The notes: a model not told the origin generated them from the letters alone. Positions 11,611 through 22,605 are shown, numbered from the stretch's first letter. The stretch: DNA of 64,000 nucleotides from Prorocentrum cordatum (GCA_963575745.1 CAUYUJ010015282.1:481651-545650); one strand, 5' to 3'. Translations and numbers: made by a program.

Positions 11611-11735
11611 AGGGAGCCGACGGCTTCGACACCTCCCAAGAGAGATCGTCGATGCGATGGGTACGCCCCGTCCGCCCCCCTTGGGGGCCCAACGGTTTCG
11701 ACACCTCTCTCGAGAGGTCGTCGATGCGCTGGGCT
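11611..11735. repeat. Two-copy tandem repeat, about 73-bp period
   Basis: Two copies (11611-11660 and 11684-11732) share ACGGCTTCGACACCTC, then AGAGATCGTCGATGCGATGG with few changes. The spacer between them is C/G-rich. Confidence 0.75.
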
Positions 11736-11849
11736 CCTCCAGGGGGGGTGCGAAACACAGCTTCCTCACATGTGGCTTCGGGGAGGGGGAGACAACCTCG
11801 GGTTTCCGTTGACGGCGACGCGCTGGCATTGAGGGAGCGGACTAGGATT

Positions 11850-12147
11850 GAGGAGGAGGAGGAGGAGGAGGAGGAGGAGAGGAGGAGGAGGAGGAGGAGG
11901 AGGAGGAGGGGGAGGAGGAGGAGGAGGAGGAGGAGGAGGAGGGGGAGGAGAGGGAGGAGGGGGGGAGGAGGAGGAGCAGGAGGAGGAGGAGGAGGAGGTT
12001 GAGGAGGGGGAGGGGGGGGAGGAGGAGGAGCAGGAGGAGGAGGGAGGAGGAGGAGGAGGAGGAGGAAGCAGGAGGAGGAGGAGGAGGAGAGCAGGAGAAG
12101 GAGAAGGAGAAGGAGAAGGAAAAGGAGAAGAAGGAGGAGGAGGAGGC
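11850..12147. repeat. (GGA)n / (GGAGAA)n field
   Basis: About 300 bases of GGA, GGGGGA and finally AGGAGAA repeats. Very long frames crossing it are low-complexity artefacts. Confidence 0.95.
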
Positions 12148-13590
12148 TTGCCCATGCCTCCTTCAGGTTGGTGGGTTGGGGGGGGGGGGGACGGAGCAGT
12201 GGCTGGGGTCCCTCCTTCTTCTCCGCCGAGGGGCCCCCGTCGCCGCCGCCCTCGGCCCGCGGCCTACGCAGCACACGCCGGCGCGGCCGCTGGGAGGCCC
12301 GTGGGGCGCTCCGCCAAGGAGAGGGCGGGGGGGAGGCCCTGGCAGCGTGTCGGGCCTTTTCGGGGGTTCCGTCCGCTCCTGGCTGGGAGGAGGGAGGGGA
12401 TTCAGGAGCCCATGTGGGGGGGTGGCCCGCCCCCCCTCGGCGCCCCTCCAGGAATGGCCTGGTATCCACAAGATCCGCAGAAGAGATCCCTCCTCCTACT
12501 CCTGCTCCTCGAAGCTCGAGGCTACGGACTGTCTTGTGGAACGGCTGGAGCCCTCGAACCCCTCCCACCAGTCGGTGGAAGGGGAAAACAACAAACAAGA
12601 GGTAGGAGAGGGCTGAAACAAGAAATCGAACAGCAGTCCGTGATAAGGAAAGTAGCTGAGGGGTGGAAGAACAGGAGAGACTGTCTGTGTCCTGAGTGCG
12701 CGTGTGTGTGGGCCCGAGCGTGGGCCCCAGCCCCCTGAGGGGGCTGAGACCCACCTCGGCGCGCCTCTCCTGGAGTGGGGGCCGCCTACCTCCTCGTTGC
12801 CCACGACGCGAGGTGAGGTGTGGAAGAGGTGCGGTGCGAAGCGGCGGCACGCAGCGTGAGAGGGCGGTGCGTGTTGGTGAGGTGAAGGGGGCGTGGGCGC
12901 AAGGCGGCGTCCAAGGCGCAAAGCGGTGCGTGGCGGCGAAGAAGGAGGAGGAGAAGGAGGAGGAGGAGGGAAAGTGCGAGAGTAGGTGGGGGAGCTGGCC
13001 CGAGCGGGGCCACCACCCCCAGAGGAGGGGGAGTGGTGGCTACCTCGGCTTGGCTCTTAAGGTGGCGCGGCTGTTGGTCCGCGGCCGCCGTGGGGGCTGT
13101 ACCCCCCACGGCGGCCTGTGCTGAAGTAGCCCCTCTCACTGAAGTAGATGGAGATGCCGAAGAGTGGAGCTTGGCGCAGACCAGGGAGTTGCCTCTGTGG
13201 ACGTAGCGCGGGAGGAGCTGCTCATGCCGTGGGAGGTGGTGTGTCGGCCGAGGTTACCGAGAGTGGTACGGTGGGGGCTTGGTTAAGGAATGTGCGCAGG
13301 AGGCGCCAGACCCTGGAGGATTCCTTATCTGATGAGGGCGGCGGTGATTCTCTGGCTTACGCCACACCGCCGACCCCTTGGGGTGCTTTGTTCGGGTGCG
13401 TCGGTTTTTTTTGTGGGGCGGGCCCTGGGCAGTCCGGCTGCAGATGCAGGCTTTGTGGTGTACGTGTGCGTTTCCGGGTAGGGGTGGGGTGAGGGGGGTC
13501 TCAAAGCGTCATGTGTTAGTGTTCCGTGCGCGTTGTTCCATTGAGTGGCGCAGTATGGGTTGCCAGCGGGTCGCCCACCAACGTGCGCAA
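12148..13590. other. No gene recognised; poly-G and one weak ORF
   Basis: Contains a G12 run near 12179-12190. A frame at 13148-13492 has a plausible hydrophilic stretch (LRNVRRRRQTLEDSLSDEGG), but its third positions are mixed and no motif is seen. The words CCAGACCCTGG and ATTCCTTAT near 13305 recur near 15066. Nothing here is strong enough to call a gene. Confidence 0.4.
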
Positions 13591-13596
13591 TTAATC

Positions 13597-13675
13597 AACC
13601 CGACTGGGCTCTGGGGGGAGGGGTTTGTGGAGGGCGACACATCACACACGCCGATGATCCCCAAGGGGTCGGCGG
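13597..13675 (+). repeat. Dispersed repeat B, copy 1
   Basis: Shares CCGACTGGGCTC, GGGGGAGGGGTTTG and then CGCCGATGATCCCCAAGGGG plus TCGGCGG with 14945-15027, in the same orientation and about 1.35 kb away. Confidence 0.8.
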
Positions 13676-13772
13676 TTTTCACGCCGCCCATATATGGTAG
13701 CGGAGCAGCGGTTCCTTCCGCGGTTCCAGCGCAGATTCTTGTTTTGGTGTCAAAATAGGGGAAACGAAACAT

Positions 13773-13988
13773 TTGAAGCAGAAGCAAGTGGAAGATCATC
13801 GACAGGCAAAAGGAGCCAAAATGGTGTGCGGAGCCTGTAAGACACTCGGGTTCACAGCGCGCAGTTGCCAGGCGTATCAGTGTAACGGCCCGTGCAAGAG
13901 AAGACTACCAAAGTCTGCGTACCCCGACCCGCACAATGTCCCGCGCGACGCAAAAAAGGGCACCCTGAAATGCAAGACATGCAAATGA
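13773..13988 (+). CDS. Small Cys-rich protein, possible Stc1-like zinc finger
   Basis: The frame is open upstream of 13773; the first ATG is at 13821, giving 55 residues, and TGA ends the frame at 13988. Four CxxC/CxxxC elements are visible: CGAC, then C-x-x-x-x-C before GPC (QCNGPCKRRLP), and CKTC at the C terminus. The pattern of a first Cys pair, a Pro/Arg linker containing PKSAYPDPH, and a final CKTC resembles Stc1-type zinc fingers; that assignment is from memory of the family shape and is tentative. A pyrimidine-poor AG near 13733 could be a splice acceptor, so this may be a last exon. The neighbours are repeats. Confidence 0.45.
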   Translation: MKQKQVEDHRQAKGAKMVCGACKTLGFTARSCQAYQCNGPCKRRLPKSAYPDPHNVPRDAKKGTLKCKTCK

Positions 13989-14400
13989 TGCCCACTCGGG
14001 TGCGCGTACTGGGGAGAAAAAGGAGGACGGGGGAAAAGGATGGGCGGTGAGGCGGGAAATGGGGAGAAGAAGCATCGAGGAGGATAAGGTGAAGCGGGGC
14101 AGGAAGAAGAGGAGAGGAACGAGGAGGAAGTGGAGCAAGAGAAGGAGGAGGATGACAAGGGAGACCCTGAGTAGAGGCTTGTTGTATGTGTATGGGGGTC
14201 TCGCGGCACGCATCTCCAGGGCCTCTGGAAGGCTGTTTTGAAGCCACTTGTGCACCGGGATGGAAAAGAAGGATGAGGAGAAGGAGCGGAACACGGAAGG
14301 AATGCTCTTGGTCATGGGTTATGGGTTAGAGGCTTCTTGGATGTGTATTGGGATCTCGCGGCGCGCCTCTCGGAAGCCTGTCGAATGCGGTTTTGAAGCC
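13989..14400. other. Purine-rich spacer, no gene recognised
   Basis: Purine-rich at 14020-14160, followed by two related segments that both contain GAGGCTT and a GGGTCTCGCGGC/GGATCTCGCGGC block (around 14176 and 14330), a possible 155-bp duplication. Nothing coding is convincing. Confidence 0.4.
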
Positions 14401-14402
14401 AC

Positions 14403-14905
14403 TTGGGGGCCGTTTCGGAGCCTCTGAGGGGCTTATTGGGGGTTCCTTGGGGCGTCTTGGGGGCCTCTTGGGGGCCTCTGGCGGCCTCTTGGGGTGGTCC
14501 TGGGGGCGGAAAGCTAGATGTTTTGAATGTTTGGTGCCCTTATTGGGCCCCTCTTGGTGCCGTCTTGGGGCCCTCTTGGGCCGTCTTGGGGACCTCTTGG
14601 GCCGTCTTTGGGCCGTTTCGGAACCTCTGGGGGGCTTCTTGGGGGTTCCTTGGGGCGTCTAAGGGGCCTCTTGGAAGCCTCTGGCGGCCTCTGGGGGCAC
14701 TCTTGGGGCCCCCTGGGGCTCCTGAGGGCGGAAAACTAGATGTTTTGATTTTTTTGTGGCCCTCTTGGGCCCCTCTTGGTGCCGTCTTGGGGCCCCAGAG
14801 GCGTCTTGGAGCGCTGGTTTGGCGTCTCGGGGCCCTCGTGGGCCGTCTTGGAGGCCTCTTGGGGCCTTCTTGGCCCATCTTTACGCCTTCTTGGGCCCAG
14901 AAGAG
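14403..14905. repeat. CTTGGGGCC-type degenerate repeat block 1
   Basis: Dense short words such as GGCCTCTTGGGG and GCCGTCTTGGGG. A larger duplication of about 203-223 bp is visible: GGGCCGTTTCGG at 14407 and 14610, and GCGGAAAGCTAGATGTTTTG at 14506 with its variant at 14729. Similar blocks lie at 24.1-24.8, 40.7-40.9, 41.9-42.4 and 61.4-62.2 kb. Confidence 0.8.
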
Positions 14906-14944
14906 CCCGTGAGTCGCTCGTCGGCCCCCCCTCCCCCCCCTCCA

Positions 14945-15027
14945 AATCGACCGGACCGGGCTCCTGGGGGAGGGGTTTGGGGAGGGGGGAGCATCTCACG
15001 CGCCGATGATCCCCAAGGGGTCGGCGG
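14945..15027 (+). repeat. Dispersed repeat B, copy 2
   Basis: Second copy of the 13597-13675 repeat; its shared core ends TCGGCGG at 15027, about 80 bases before the spliced-leader copy. Confidence 0.8.
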
Positions 15028-15104
15028 ATACCCATGGCCACTCTTCGATTGGAGTTCCGCGGGCTTCCAGACCCTGGATTCCTTATTTACCAATGCCCCC
15101 GCCG

Positions 15105-15126
15105 TCCGTAGCCATTTTGGCTCAAG
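15105..15126 (+). other. Spliced-leader copy, perfect 22-nt match
   Basis: TCCGTAGCC followed by ATTTTGGCTCAAG matches the dinoflagellate leader at every position. The next bases are CCAGGTT, not a GT donor with SL-RNA intron features, so it is read as the 5' end of a retroposed trans-spliced mRNA. An ATG opens a GC3-rich frame 17 bases downstream. Confidence 0.93.
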
Positions 15127-15142
15127 CCAGGTTCTGGTGCCA

Positions 15143-16862
15143 ATGGCTTCGGGGGGCCGCGCGGCGCGGCCCATGCGGGAGGCGGAGGCCGAGTCGCGAG
15201 GGGCGTCCGGTGCTCGGCGCGCCGCTCGGCGTCGCGGGCAAATCGCCTGCGAGCGCGGCCTCTGGAGAGCTCTGCACGGCAAGCCCTGCGGCCCGCTGAG
15301 GGAAGGCGCCCTGGCCGACCTCGAGGCGGAGGTGGCCAGGCGCGAGCGCCTCTCCCGCCCGGCGCTGGTGGCCGGCATCTTGGGCGAGCAGACCGCCGAC
15401 GAGGCACGCCTCGTGTGGAATTGAATTGCGCCCAGCACGCGCGGACGCTGCCAGGAGCTGGAGCGGGCTGGGCGGAGTGGCGAGCTGCGCAGCACGGCCC
15501 GCCGCTCGGGCCAGGAGGGCCAGCGCCCGCGCGGCGTGCGCTTCGCGCGCCTTCTGGAGAGCGAGCGCCGACCCCCGCAGCCCTCCCTGGTCCTCGAGCA
15601 GGTGCAGCCCCACGCCCTTGGGACCTGGCTCGAGCGCGACCAGGTGTCGGAGGGCCGCGCCCTTGCGTTCGGGCAGGGCCTGGAGGCTGGCTGGAGGCTG
15701 GCCGAGCTCCAGGCGCGCGTGCAGGGGTTGGCGGGGCAGCGGGACGGAGCCGAGGTAAAGACCGCCGCGGGGCCGGAGCTCGAGGAGTCGTTCGAGGAGC
15801 GAGGGCGTGACCGCGGAGCTGCTGGCGCCCGTGCCGACGACGCCCGCGGTTCGGCGCGGCGGGTCGGAGGCTGGGGGCGTCGCCGACGGCGCGCCGTCGA
15901 ACCCTGCTGCCACACGCGGCCCCATCGCCGACGCCGATGACGCGGAGGAGCCGCTTGTCGGGCTTGGCGTGGCGATGGGCGACGACACGATGACCACGGC
16001 ATGTTCGGACGAGTTCGCCTACCCGTCGGAGTTCGGCTTGAAATCCAGGGTTTTGGAATGCCTCGGCCGTTTCGACGGGGCACTTTTGAGTGGCCGAGCG
16101 CAGGAGCAGGAGGACGACGCTGACCGCTACAGGGTCGAACACTGGCCCTTCGGCGAAGGCCACGGGCACAAGGAGGCCAAGATCGCCTGCGCATCGGATG
16201 GGCTGCAGGAGCCCCTGGATCAGGCGGCGTTCGCCGAGCAGGGGCCGCGGGAGGCCGAGCGGACTGTCCAGGCCGTCTTGAACGGGCAGCTGGGGTCCAT
16301 TCGGAAGCCTGCGGCCGACTACCACGCGGAGCTCGTGCGCGGGGTCTCAGCGCTTCGCCTCAGCGCGCAGGACTTCGAGGCGATCGAGGCGCTTTCGCTG
16401 GAAGGTGAAGCGGAGATCACTGCGCAGATGGAGCAGGCTGGTGAAGTGGAGGACTCGCTCTTGGACCTTATGAGCCCCGACGAGGGCGAGGCCGTCGTGC
16501 TCCTCGACGCGCTGGGCGTGCCCGACGGCGCTGGCCGTTGCGCGCAGGAGTGCGACGAGGAGCTTGAGTCAGCGAAGCAGGAGCTGGTGCGCGCCAGGGA
16601 GCCTCGGCGCCTGAGGTGGATCCGCCGACGGGTGGCAGCGATGTGGCTGGCTCGCCTGGCAGGGTGGCCCCACCCCCCCGAGGCCTGGCGCGCCCGAGAC
16701 CAGCTCGCCAGCTCCGATGCCGAGTCCACCGTGCGCGGCGAGCACGAGGACGAGGCTACGTCGGAGCCGTTGAACGTCGCGCGGGCGGCTGGCGCGCGCG
16801 GCGACTGTGAGAACGCAGGCGGTGGACCCCAGGCCGAAGGCCAACGGTGTGCGCGGAGGTAA
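15143..16862 (+). pseudogene. Leader-tagged intronless retrocopy of an unknown gene
   Basis: From the ATG at 15143 (MASGGRAARPMREAEAES) frame 2 runs with almost all G/C third positions. It passes an in-frame TGA at 15422-15424 and continues as coherent protein (APSTRGRCQELERAGRSGEL, later LLESERRPPQPSLVLEQVQ) to about 15800. One base change of phase then leads into frame 3 (VTAELLAPVPTTPAV), which runs to TAA at 16860-16862. The whole is about 570 codons, Arg/Glu/Ala-rich and helical, with an acidic middle (EGEAEITAQMEQAGEVEDSL). No known domain is recognised. The leader, lack of introns and two disabling changes fit a processed pseudogene. No poly-A tail is visible. The large minus-strand frame 14881-16194 is its shadow. 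Confidence 0.65.
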
Positions 16863-17146
16863 TCGCCGCCTTGGGGGCTGGTGGTCCCGCTTGCGGGCTG
16901 TGCGAGCACTGTTTGCGCGGTCGCGAATTTATGCGCGCGCGGGCTTCGGCCCTCGAAGAGCTCTAAGAATGCCCTCGCCGTAGCCGAAATGGGGGTAGGT
17001 ATGTGAGCACAGCGCATGGCATATGTGGGAGTGGACGTAAGTTGAGGCGGTGAGGACTCTGCCTGTGTCAGCTGCTGCGCCTAATGAGAGTAGCGGTCGC
17101 GGGAGTATTGGTGGGTAGGTGTTGTTATGCCGCGTCGTGATCAGCT

Positions 17147-17150
<4 letters not shown>
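16863..17150. other. Spacer, possible 3' UTR remnant
   Basis: Follows the retrocopy stop codon. No poly-A, repeat or coding signal is visible. Confidence 0.4.

Positions 17151-17183
<33 letters not shown>
17151..17183. repeat. (CTG)n microsatellite
   Basis: Eleven CTG units in a row; the minus strand reads CAG. Confidence 0.95.
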
Positions 17184-17189
17184 CCGTGG

Positions 17190-18392
17190 TGGCAGTGATC
17201 GCGTAGTGGGGTAGCGGAAGAGGGTGAGAGTGGTGGAAAACGTGGGAGCCAGCCGAGTCGTGGTGGTTCCGTCGGCGGGGCAAGTTAAGAGGAGGCATGG
17301 GCAGGCCACGCCCGGCGTGGGTGGCTGCAGTTGAGAGGTCTGGCGCAGGTGTGGCATTGCTGCCGGTGCTCCTCATGGTGAGGGTGGCCGCGCCACGGGT
17401 CCTGCGGCCAGCGCTGGGCGGGGTCGTAGTTGCCAGGCTCCTGGCCGAGGTCGCTGCTGCGTGCGCGGCTGTTCTCAGCGCCCAGTTTCCGCCCGTGTCT
17501 GGAGGGATGGCGGAGGGTAGAGGCATCGTCGGTTGGTGGAGTCGGATCGGCAGGACTAGCGGAGCTAGTCGTGGTTGCCGTCGCGGGACCCTGTGTCCGC
17601 AGCTGGACTGCTGTAAGCCTTGTTCTGGCTGATCCGACGGTGCGCGGTTCTCTGGTGGTAGATGGTGCGGTACGCGATGTCGTGAATTACCCTGCGGTGC
17701 TCGTCCAGAGCCGCCGTGTCCATGTTGAGGCGTCACGATGGTATCGGTGATGCTGGCGACGACCGCGTCGTGCTCGATCATGCGGTTTGGTTCCATTCCC
17801 TCGGCGTGGCGGCGCGGTGGGTCAGGGTCCTCGCCGTGTTCATGCGTTTGGATTGTGATGCATCTGTCCCTGTACTTGTCCTCTGGGCTCCAGTCCTTGT
17901 AAGCCTTGTGGACCTGGTTGACGTCGCCGTCTGGGTGGTCCAAAGCTGTCTTGGAGAAGATCGCGACGGGGACATATTCTTCTTGTGTCGGACCTTGTAC
18001 CTGTTCTTCGGTGGGTTGGTTTGCGCTTCCTTGGTCGCTAGTGGGATTGAGCTCGTTCTGGCTGATGGTGTTTGTCTGTCTTGTGTCACCCTGCTTGTTG
18101 TAGCAGCTCTTGCCGTCACAGCTGCCTGGTCCAAAGGTAGTACCTTGGTGAGGTTCGTCGCTGTCGACGCCCTGGGCCGCAGCCTCGGCGTGAGCGCCGG
18201 CGCGTGTAGATGGCGGCTGCTTGGCCCGTGGTGGCGGCAGTCGGATAGCCGGTGGCGTAGGCGATGACGTATGGGTGTCCTATTTTGTCGTAGCCCCATG
18301 GCGATGTTCGGCTTGCCGTGCCTGTCGGAGTCGGGCTCCCTTTGGCAACTGCAATAGGTGGTGCTTGGTATCTGGACAGCTGGGTGTTACAG
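17190..18392. other. Possible decayed coding sequence, strand uncertain
   Basis: On the minus strand, hydrophilic protein-like text appears in shifting frames: HPDGDVNQVHKAYKDWSPED near 17.9 kb, then DEHRRVIHDIAYRTIYHQR near 17.7 kb, and HHEEHRQQCHTCARPLNC near 17.4 kb. The plus strand has an opposing hydrophobic frame (17716-18267), which is probably its shadow. However, the well-formed intron at 18393-18495 points to plus-strand transcription of the right edge. No family is recognised. Confidence 0.3.
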
Positions 18393-18495
18393 GTAATGTT
18401 GGCTACTCCTCTTCCTGCTTCCTTTCCCCTCCCCCCTCCCTTTTCCTTCCTCCTTCCCCCACCTCCTCCCCTCTTTGGCCTCTCCCTCCTTCCAG
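18393..18495 (+). other. Putative spliceosomal intron (103 bp)
   Basis: Donor TTACAG|GTAATG, acceptor CCTTCCAG|GCAAG, with a long pyrimidine tract between them. Splicing would join a Cys-rich segment (RCSACRACRSRAPFGNC in frame 2) to a GC3-rich segment (KPLRDPAAADALFRQLPAR). Confidence 0.5.
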
Positions 18496-18600
18496 GCAAG
18501 CCGCTGCGGGACCCCGCCGCGGCGGACGCGCTGTTCCGGCAGCTGCCAGCACGGGCGCCCGGGCCCGCGACTGCAGCAGCCAGAGCCAAGTCTAGGCCTG
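18496..18600 (+). CDS. Putative exon fragment, unknown protein
   Basis: Begins in phase after the acceptor at 18494-18495 and reads KPLRDPAAADALFRQLPARA with consistently G/C third positions for the first 20 codons. Codon composition then relaxes, and the 3' end cannot be fixed. The frame remains open to about 18773. No domain is recognised. Confidence 0.35.
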
Positions 18601-19555
18601 CTGCCACCAGGTCCAGCAGTTCGGGAGGAGTGCCTGTCAGAAGGACGTCCAGCGACGCCTCCACAGCAAGCGCGAGTGGCAGGTGGGCCCAGATTGCTGG
18701 GCAGACCAGGGAATACAAGAAGTCATGCGCCATTTTTCATACGCGTCTACGCATATGCAATTACACTCGCTAGCAGCCAGCACTGCGTGTAAGTCGCATG
18801 CCGATGTTCAAGCCCAAGCGTATATGTAATTGGTGGACTTGCCCACGTCCACGTGCGTATGTATAGTGTAAATGCGATGTGCGAATGTGTACCCCCATGC
18901 GCGCCTGCGTACCAACGCGAACATATGAACGTTCGCATGCGGACTACTCCGCAAGGAATGTGCTTGCGTAGTTGGCTTGTCACCCCTTGAGAGAGCATGC
19001 GCCGACCTCTGATTGTTAGCGCCATAGCTGCGCTTCGTTCCAGTTCGTAACTTGTTATACCATATGTTTGAACACGAGAGTGGCTCGGCAAAAGTAACTG
19101 GCAGCGATGCAGGATCCCGCCAAGCAGTGGTGCCCAGAGTCAGTCTTGCGCTTCCTGCTTGCATGTGCTCTGTCGTTGTCCCAGGGTTACCTGGCAAACC
19201 TTGCCGGCAATTGCCTCAGCCTCCCGGCCGCGACCGTCCAGGTTGCTGCCGTGGTGTCTCCAGGATTCCTGGCGCATGCGCGCGATGATGCTGGGCGTGG
19301 AAAAAAACGCAGGGGAGCAGCCCGCGATTCGCTCCGCGGTTGTCGCCTTCACTTCGCGTTCTCTAAGTCGCTCTTAGACCTCTCTTCTTCCTGCTCCCCG
19401 GTCCCTGGTTACCCCTCGGCACCCTCCTCTCCTTCCTTCTGACCCTCCTCTGCCCGTCTCCATCCTCCCCCCTCTATCCCTCTCGCATGTAGATAGCTCC
19501 TCGCTGTCGCACCGGTAGACCTATCCTCATAACGGGTCGGGCGTTTCGCCCGAGT
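18601..19555. other. No gene recognised
   Basis: Lower-GC sequence around 18740-19060 rich in CGTATG/CATATG words, then ordinary GC-rich sequence and a pyrimidine-rich stretch at 19380-19490. No RNA gene, repeat array or convincing exon was found. Confidence 0.4.
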
Positions 19556-19559
19556 CTTT

Positions 19560-19950
19560 TCACCGCTTGAGATATTGAAGTTCGGAGGGGAATTTGAACA
19601 GCTACATGGTTTTGTTTGGGGAGCGACTCGCTCCCAAGATGGGGACCTCGCCCTGGCGCCGCGCACGCTCGTCTTGAGCAATTCCTACATTTGCACGGAT
19701 TGAGGGCGGTCGTTTTTTTTGATGGGGTTTGGCCTTGGTGCTTCGCGAATTCGTCTAAGAATGTCCAGGACCTACACGGGCAGAGTGTTGCTTCTTTCCC
19801 ACATGAGGATGCCGCTCGTGTCTTCGCTCTACCTCAAACCGTGTGTCCAGACGAGTCGAACATGTGCAACATTTGCACGGATTGAGGGTGGTTCCTTCTC
19901 GAAGCGGGGTTGTCCTTGGGCCTTCCCTCGAATGTTATGACACCGTCTCG
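19560..19950. repeat. Degenerate about 95-bp repeat family, locus 1
   Basis: The block ACATTTGCACGGATTGAGGG recurs at about 19687 and 19868, with a related CCTACACGGGCAGAG block near 19770. The same words (GCACGGATGGAGGGC, TACACGGGTGGAGGGCGG, TACGGGGTGGAGGGCGG) space an array at 35440-35760. Confidence 0.55.
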
Positions 19951-20265
19951 TGGCATGCCTCTTAGCTCGAAGCGTAGAAGGCAGTCTCTCTCAGAACAGT
20001 GCCCCCGCCGCCTCAATTGCGGGCCAGTCGGACGCTCGTCTTTCACCAGGACGCTTCGCAAAGTGACACGGGAGGGTGCATGGATGCATCGTTGATGTAT
20101 TTTGGGGTTATCTGGTCCCCCAGTTTGGGTGATTGTATTCTATTTCCTCCCTCCTCCTCTTCTTCCTCCTCTGCTTTTCCCATTCCTCCCCGCCCCCATG
20201 CCGCCCCACTTCGGATGAGCGTGCTGGGTGCCCTCTTCTCCTGACACGCTGCTCCGTGCCCCCAG

Positions 20266-20518
20266 CTGCCGCGGCGAGGTGGCTCTGACTGAGAGGAGCA
20301 CCTGCCAACTCGCGAGGGCAATTCGCGCTCCGGCTGGCTTTTTGGTCACGCTGACGCGGGCCTGCTGCGCACAGCGCTTGCAGGGGCACGTAGAGAGGAG
20401 GGTGAGGATGAGGATGAGGAGTTGGTGGAGGAGCGCGAGGATGACGGTGATGTCCGCGAGCGGGCGAGCAGAAGCTGAGAGGCAGCAGGAGTCCGAGCGG
20501 CCTAAGCGGCCGAGAGAG
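20266..20518 (+). CDS. Putative internal exon, unknown protein
   Basis: Bounded by acceptor GTGCCCCCAG|CTGCC after a strong pyrimidine tract (20140-20200) and by donor GAGAGAG|GTAGGC. The 253 bases are one split base plus 84 open codons (CRGEVALTERSTCQLARAIR at the start, AEAERQQESERPKRPRE at the end), with mostly G/C third positions. A possible last exon follows at about 20574 with a quick stop. No domain is recognised. The flanking exons were not found. Confidence 0.4.
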
Positions 20519-20988
20519 GTAGGCTCACAACCTCCGCCAAGATTGCCCCCCCCTAGCACCTTCCCAAGCAGGGCTCGAAGCCGTCCGCTTGTTGAGGCAC
20601 CTGGCGGGGCAGGGCAGGAGCTGTGAACCCACAGCGGGCGTCGGGCCAGCCTCGACGCTGAGCTTCCACCACCCAGGCGCACGCGCGCGGGCCTGGAGAC
20701 GGGAAGGCACGAAGTGCGAACACAGCCAGCCGCTATATTCGTAGAGCACCACAAGGCAGACCATGTACAGGCGGTGCCACATGACGGCGAAACGGAGGTC
20801 GTAGAAGGACACAACCCCGCCATCGGTGCACACGGATTGCTTAGCTCTGTCACTCACATCAGCTTGCCGCGGAAACCACAACAAATTGACAAGGCCAACA
20901 GCTTGACTGCCTCGGCGACGATGGATCAAACATCAGCCGCGCCCCAGGCAGTGAAGAAGAGGATGGGCTCATATCAGACGGTCGCTCG

Positions 20989-21151
20989 CCGTGTGCTGCC
21001 CACCCGTGATTGGGAATAAGGGAGATTGACACGGACCGACATGCCGTGTGAGGCCGACCTACATATGGAAATACCGCTGATGGAAATAGTGGACCGTCAT
21101 TTGGCAAGGTGACGCCGTGTGTTGCCCACCCCACGTTGGAAATAAGCGAGT
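20989..21151. repeat. Two-copy tandem repeat, about 119-bp period
   Basis: GCCGTGTGCTGCCCACCC, TTGG, AATAAG, GAG and TTGACA occur at 20989-21030 and again, slightly changed, at 21108-21151. Confidence 0.65.
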
Positions 21152-21202
21152 TTGACATGCACGTGGCCTTGCCTGGCCAACCGTCATGACGGTGATGTCG
21201 GG

Positions 21203-21244
21203 GAGGAGGAGGAGGAGGAGGAGGAGGAGGAGGAGGAGGAGGAG
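21203..21244. repeat. (GGA)n microsatellite
   Basis: Fourteen GGA units. Confidence 0.95.
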
Positions 21245-22605
21245 TCCCAAACCTTCGACTTCATATTAATGTCTCCTCATCCGATGTGCGCATCTTTACC
21301 TCAGGTCAGGCGTACATTCACTGCGGGTGGAGACAGAGGTACCTGGGTGTCTGTGGGCACCCAATGTGTTTCCCAACAGGGCAAGCAGACGTGAGGACGA
21401 AGTAATCAGGAAGCCGAGGGATTCGGTTTAGTCACTGGGAGGGGGAAGCATTTGGATGATGAGGTGGAGCAGGCAAATGGGAAGCAGCAGCTATTAATGA
21501 ATGCGGATCTGCATAGTCGGAATACTTCAACATCATCACGTTCAGCATCAGCATGTGCAGCACCATCGTGTATCGTTGTCATCTCGATTATCTTCCCACT
21601 CCTCGTCGCGGGCTTCGTTAGCATGGTATTGGTGTTGCTCCTGTTTCCGCTACAGCTGAACCATTCACACCCTCGCCGATCTTCTCCCTCATTCCTCACA
21701 GTTTTCATCCCCATCCACCGCCTCTCATTCCTCGTCCTCGTCCCCGTTCCTTGCGTTGCCACCGCAATCTGCCTCGCCTGTTCACTGCCAAAGCTCTTCT
21801 CCCGTCCTTCTTTCCCGAGCAGTCGTTGAGGTAGATTTCGAATACGAGGTAACCGTGGAGCACGCTCATTATCGCATCGGCACCATGTCTATGGCCAGTG
21901 TGCAGGGTGTAACGACCGTGTATGGAGCCGCTGCATACCATGCTGTCTCCTGCTCTCCCTGCATTTCTGGTCGCTCGTCTTGCCCGTCCCCTTTCCCTTT
22001 GCCTCGCGCCCCTGAGGGCGGTGTAGGAGCTTCGCCCAGGCTTTTCCGGATGCATGCTGCCGCGGCCGAGCACGAAAGCGCCGCTCCTGCGGCTGCGTGT
22101 CGGGCCGCTTGGACGAGGACCCACTGAGGTCGCGATGACACGCCTGGGGTCAAGAAAAAGCCTCCCGGTGTTGCGTTTTCAGGAGGCCCCGGCGAAGGCG
22201 AGCGCGGTGGGACCGCGTGTTATCGTCGGATAGCGAGGTCAAATTGGGCGATCGTTGGCCTGGACTTGTGGCTGGCGGCGGGGCAGGTGCCGACATATGC
22301 CGACATCCCACGCGGCCGCAAGATTCGCATTGGGCCTTCCCCGCACACAATCCCGTACATCCTCCACCACCTCATGCCGCATCACCCTCACCCTTTTCCC
22401 TTCCCTTCCCTACCCCTCTCCTCCACCCTCTTTTCCCCCCCCCATCCTCCTCCACCTCCTCCTCCGCCCTTGGGCAGGCGGACGTGGAAGACGAGGAGAT
22501 GGGGTGGGGCCGACAACGAAGCAGAACCAAGACGAGGAAGACAATGCGGACAAGGAGGAAGCGAAGCGAGGAGATGACAGGAGGGGGGAGGCGGGAAGGA
22601 TTCCT
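21245..22605. other. Unassigned sequence with two weak ORFs
   Basis: Plus-strand frames at 21452-21829 (hydrophobic, possible membrane segment VISIIFPLLVAGFVSMVLVL) and 21756-22127 (VEVDFEYEVTVEHAHYRIG) are open, but third positions are mixed and opposing minus frames are equally open. No motif decides. A pyrimidine tract lies at 22380-22470. Confidence 0.3.

Noticed and set aside
14881-16194. Minus-strand frame of 437 codons
   Set aside because: Lies opposite the leader-tagged plus-strand coding sequence; Arg/Pro-rich shadow of a GC3-rich gene.
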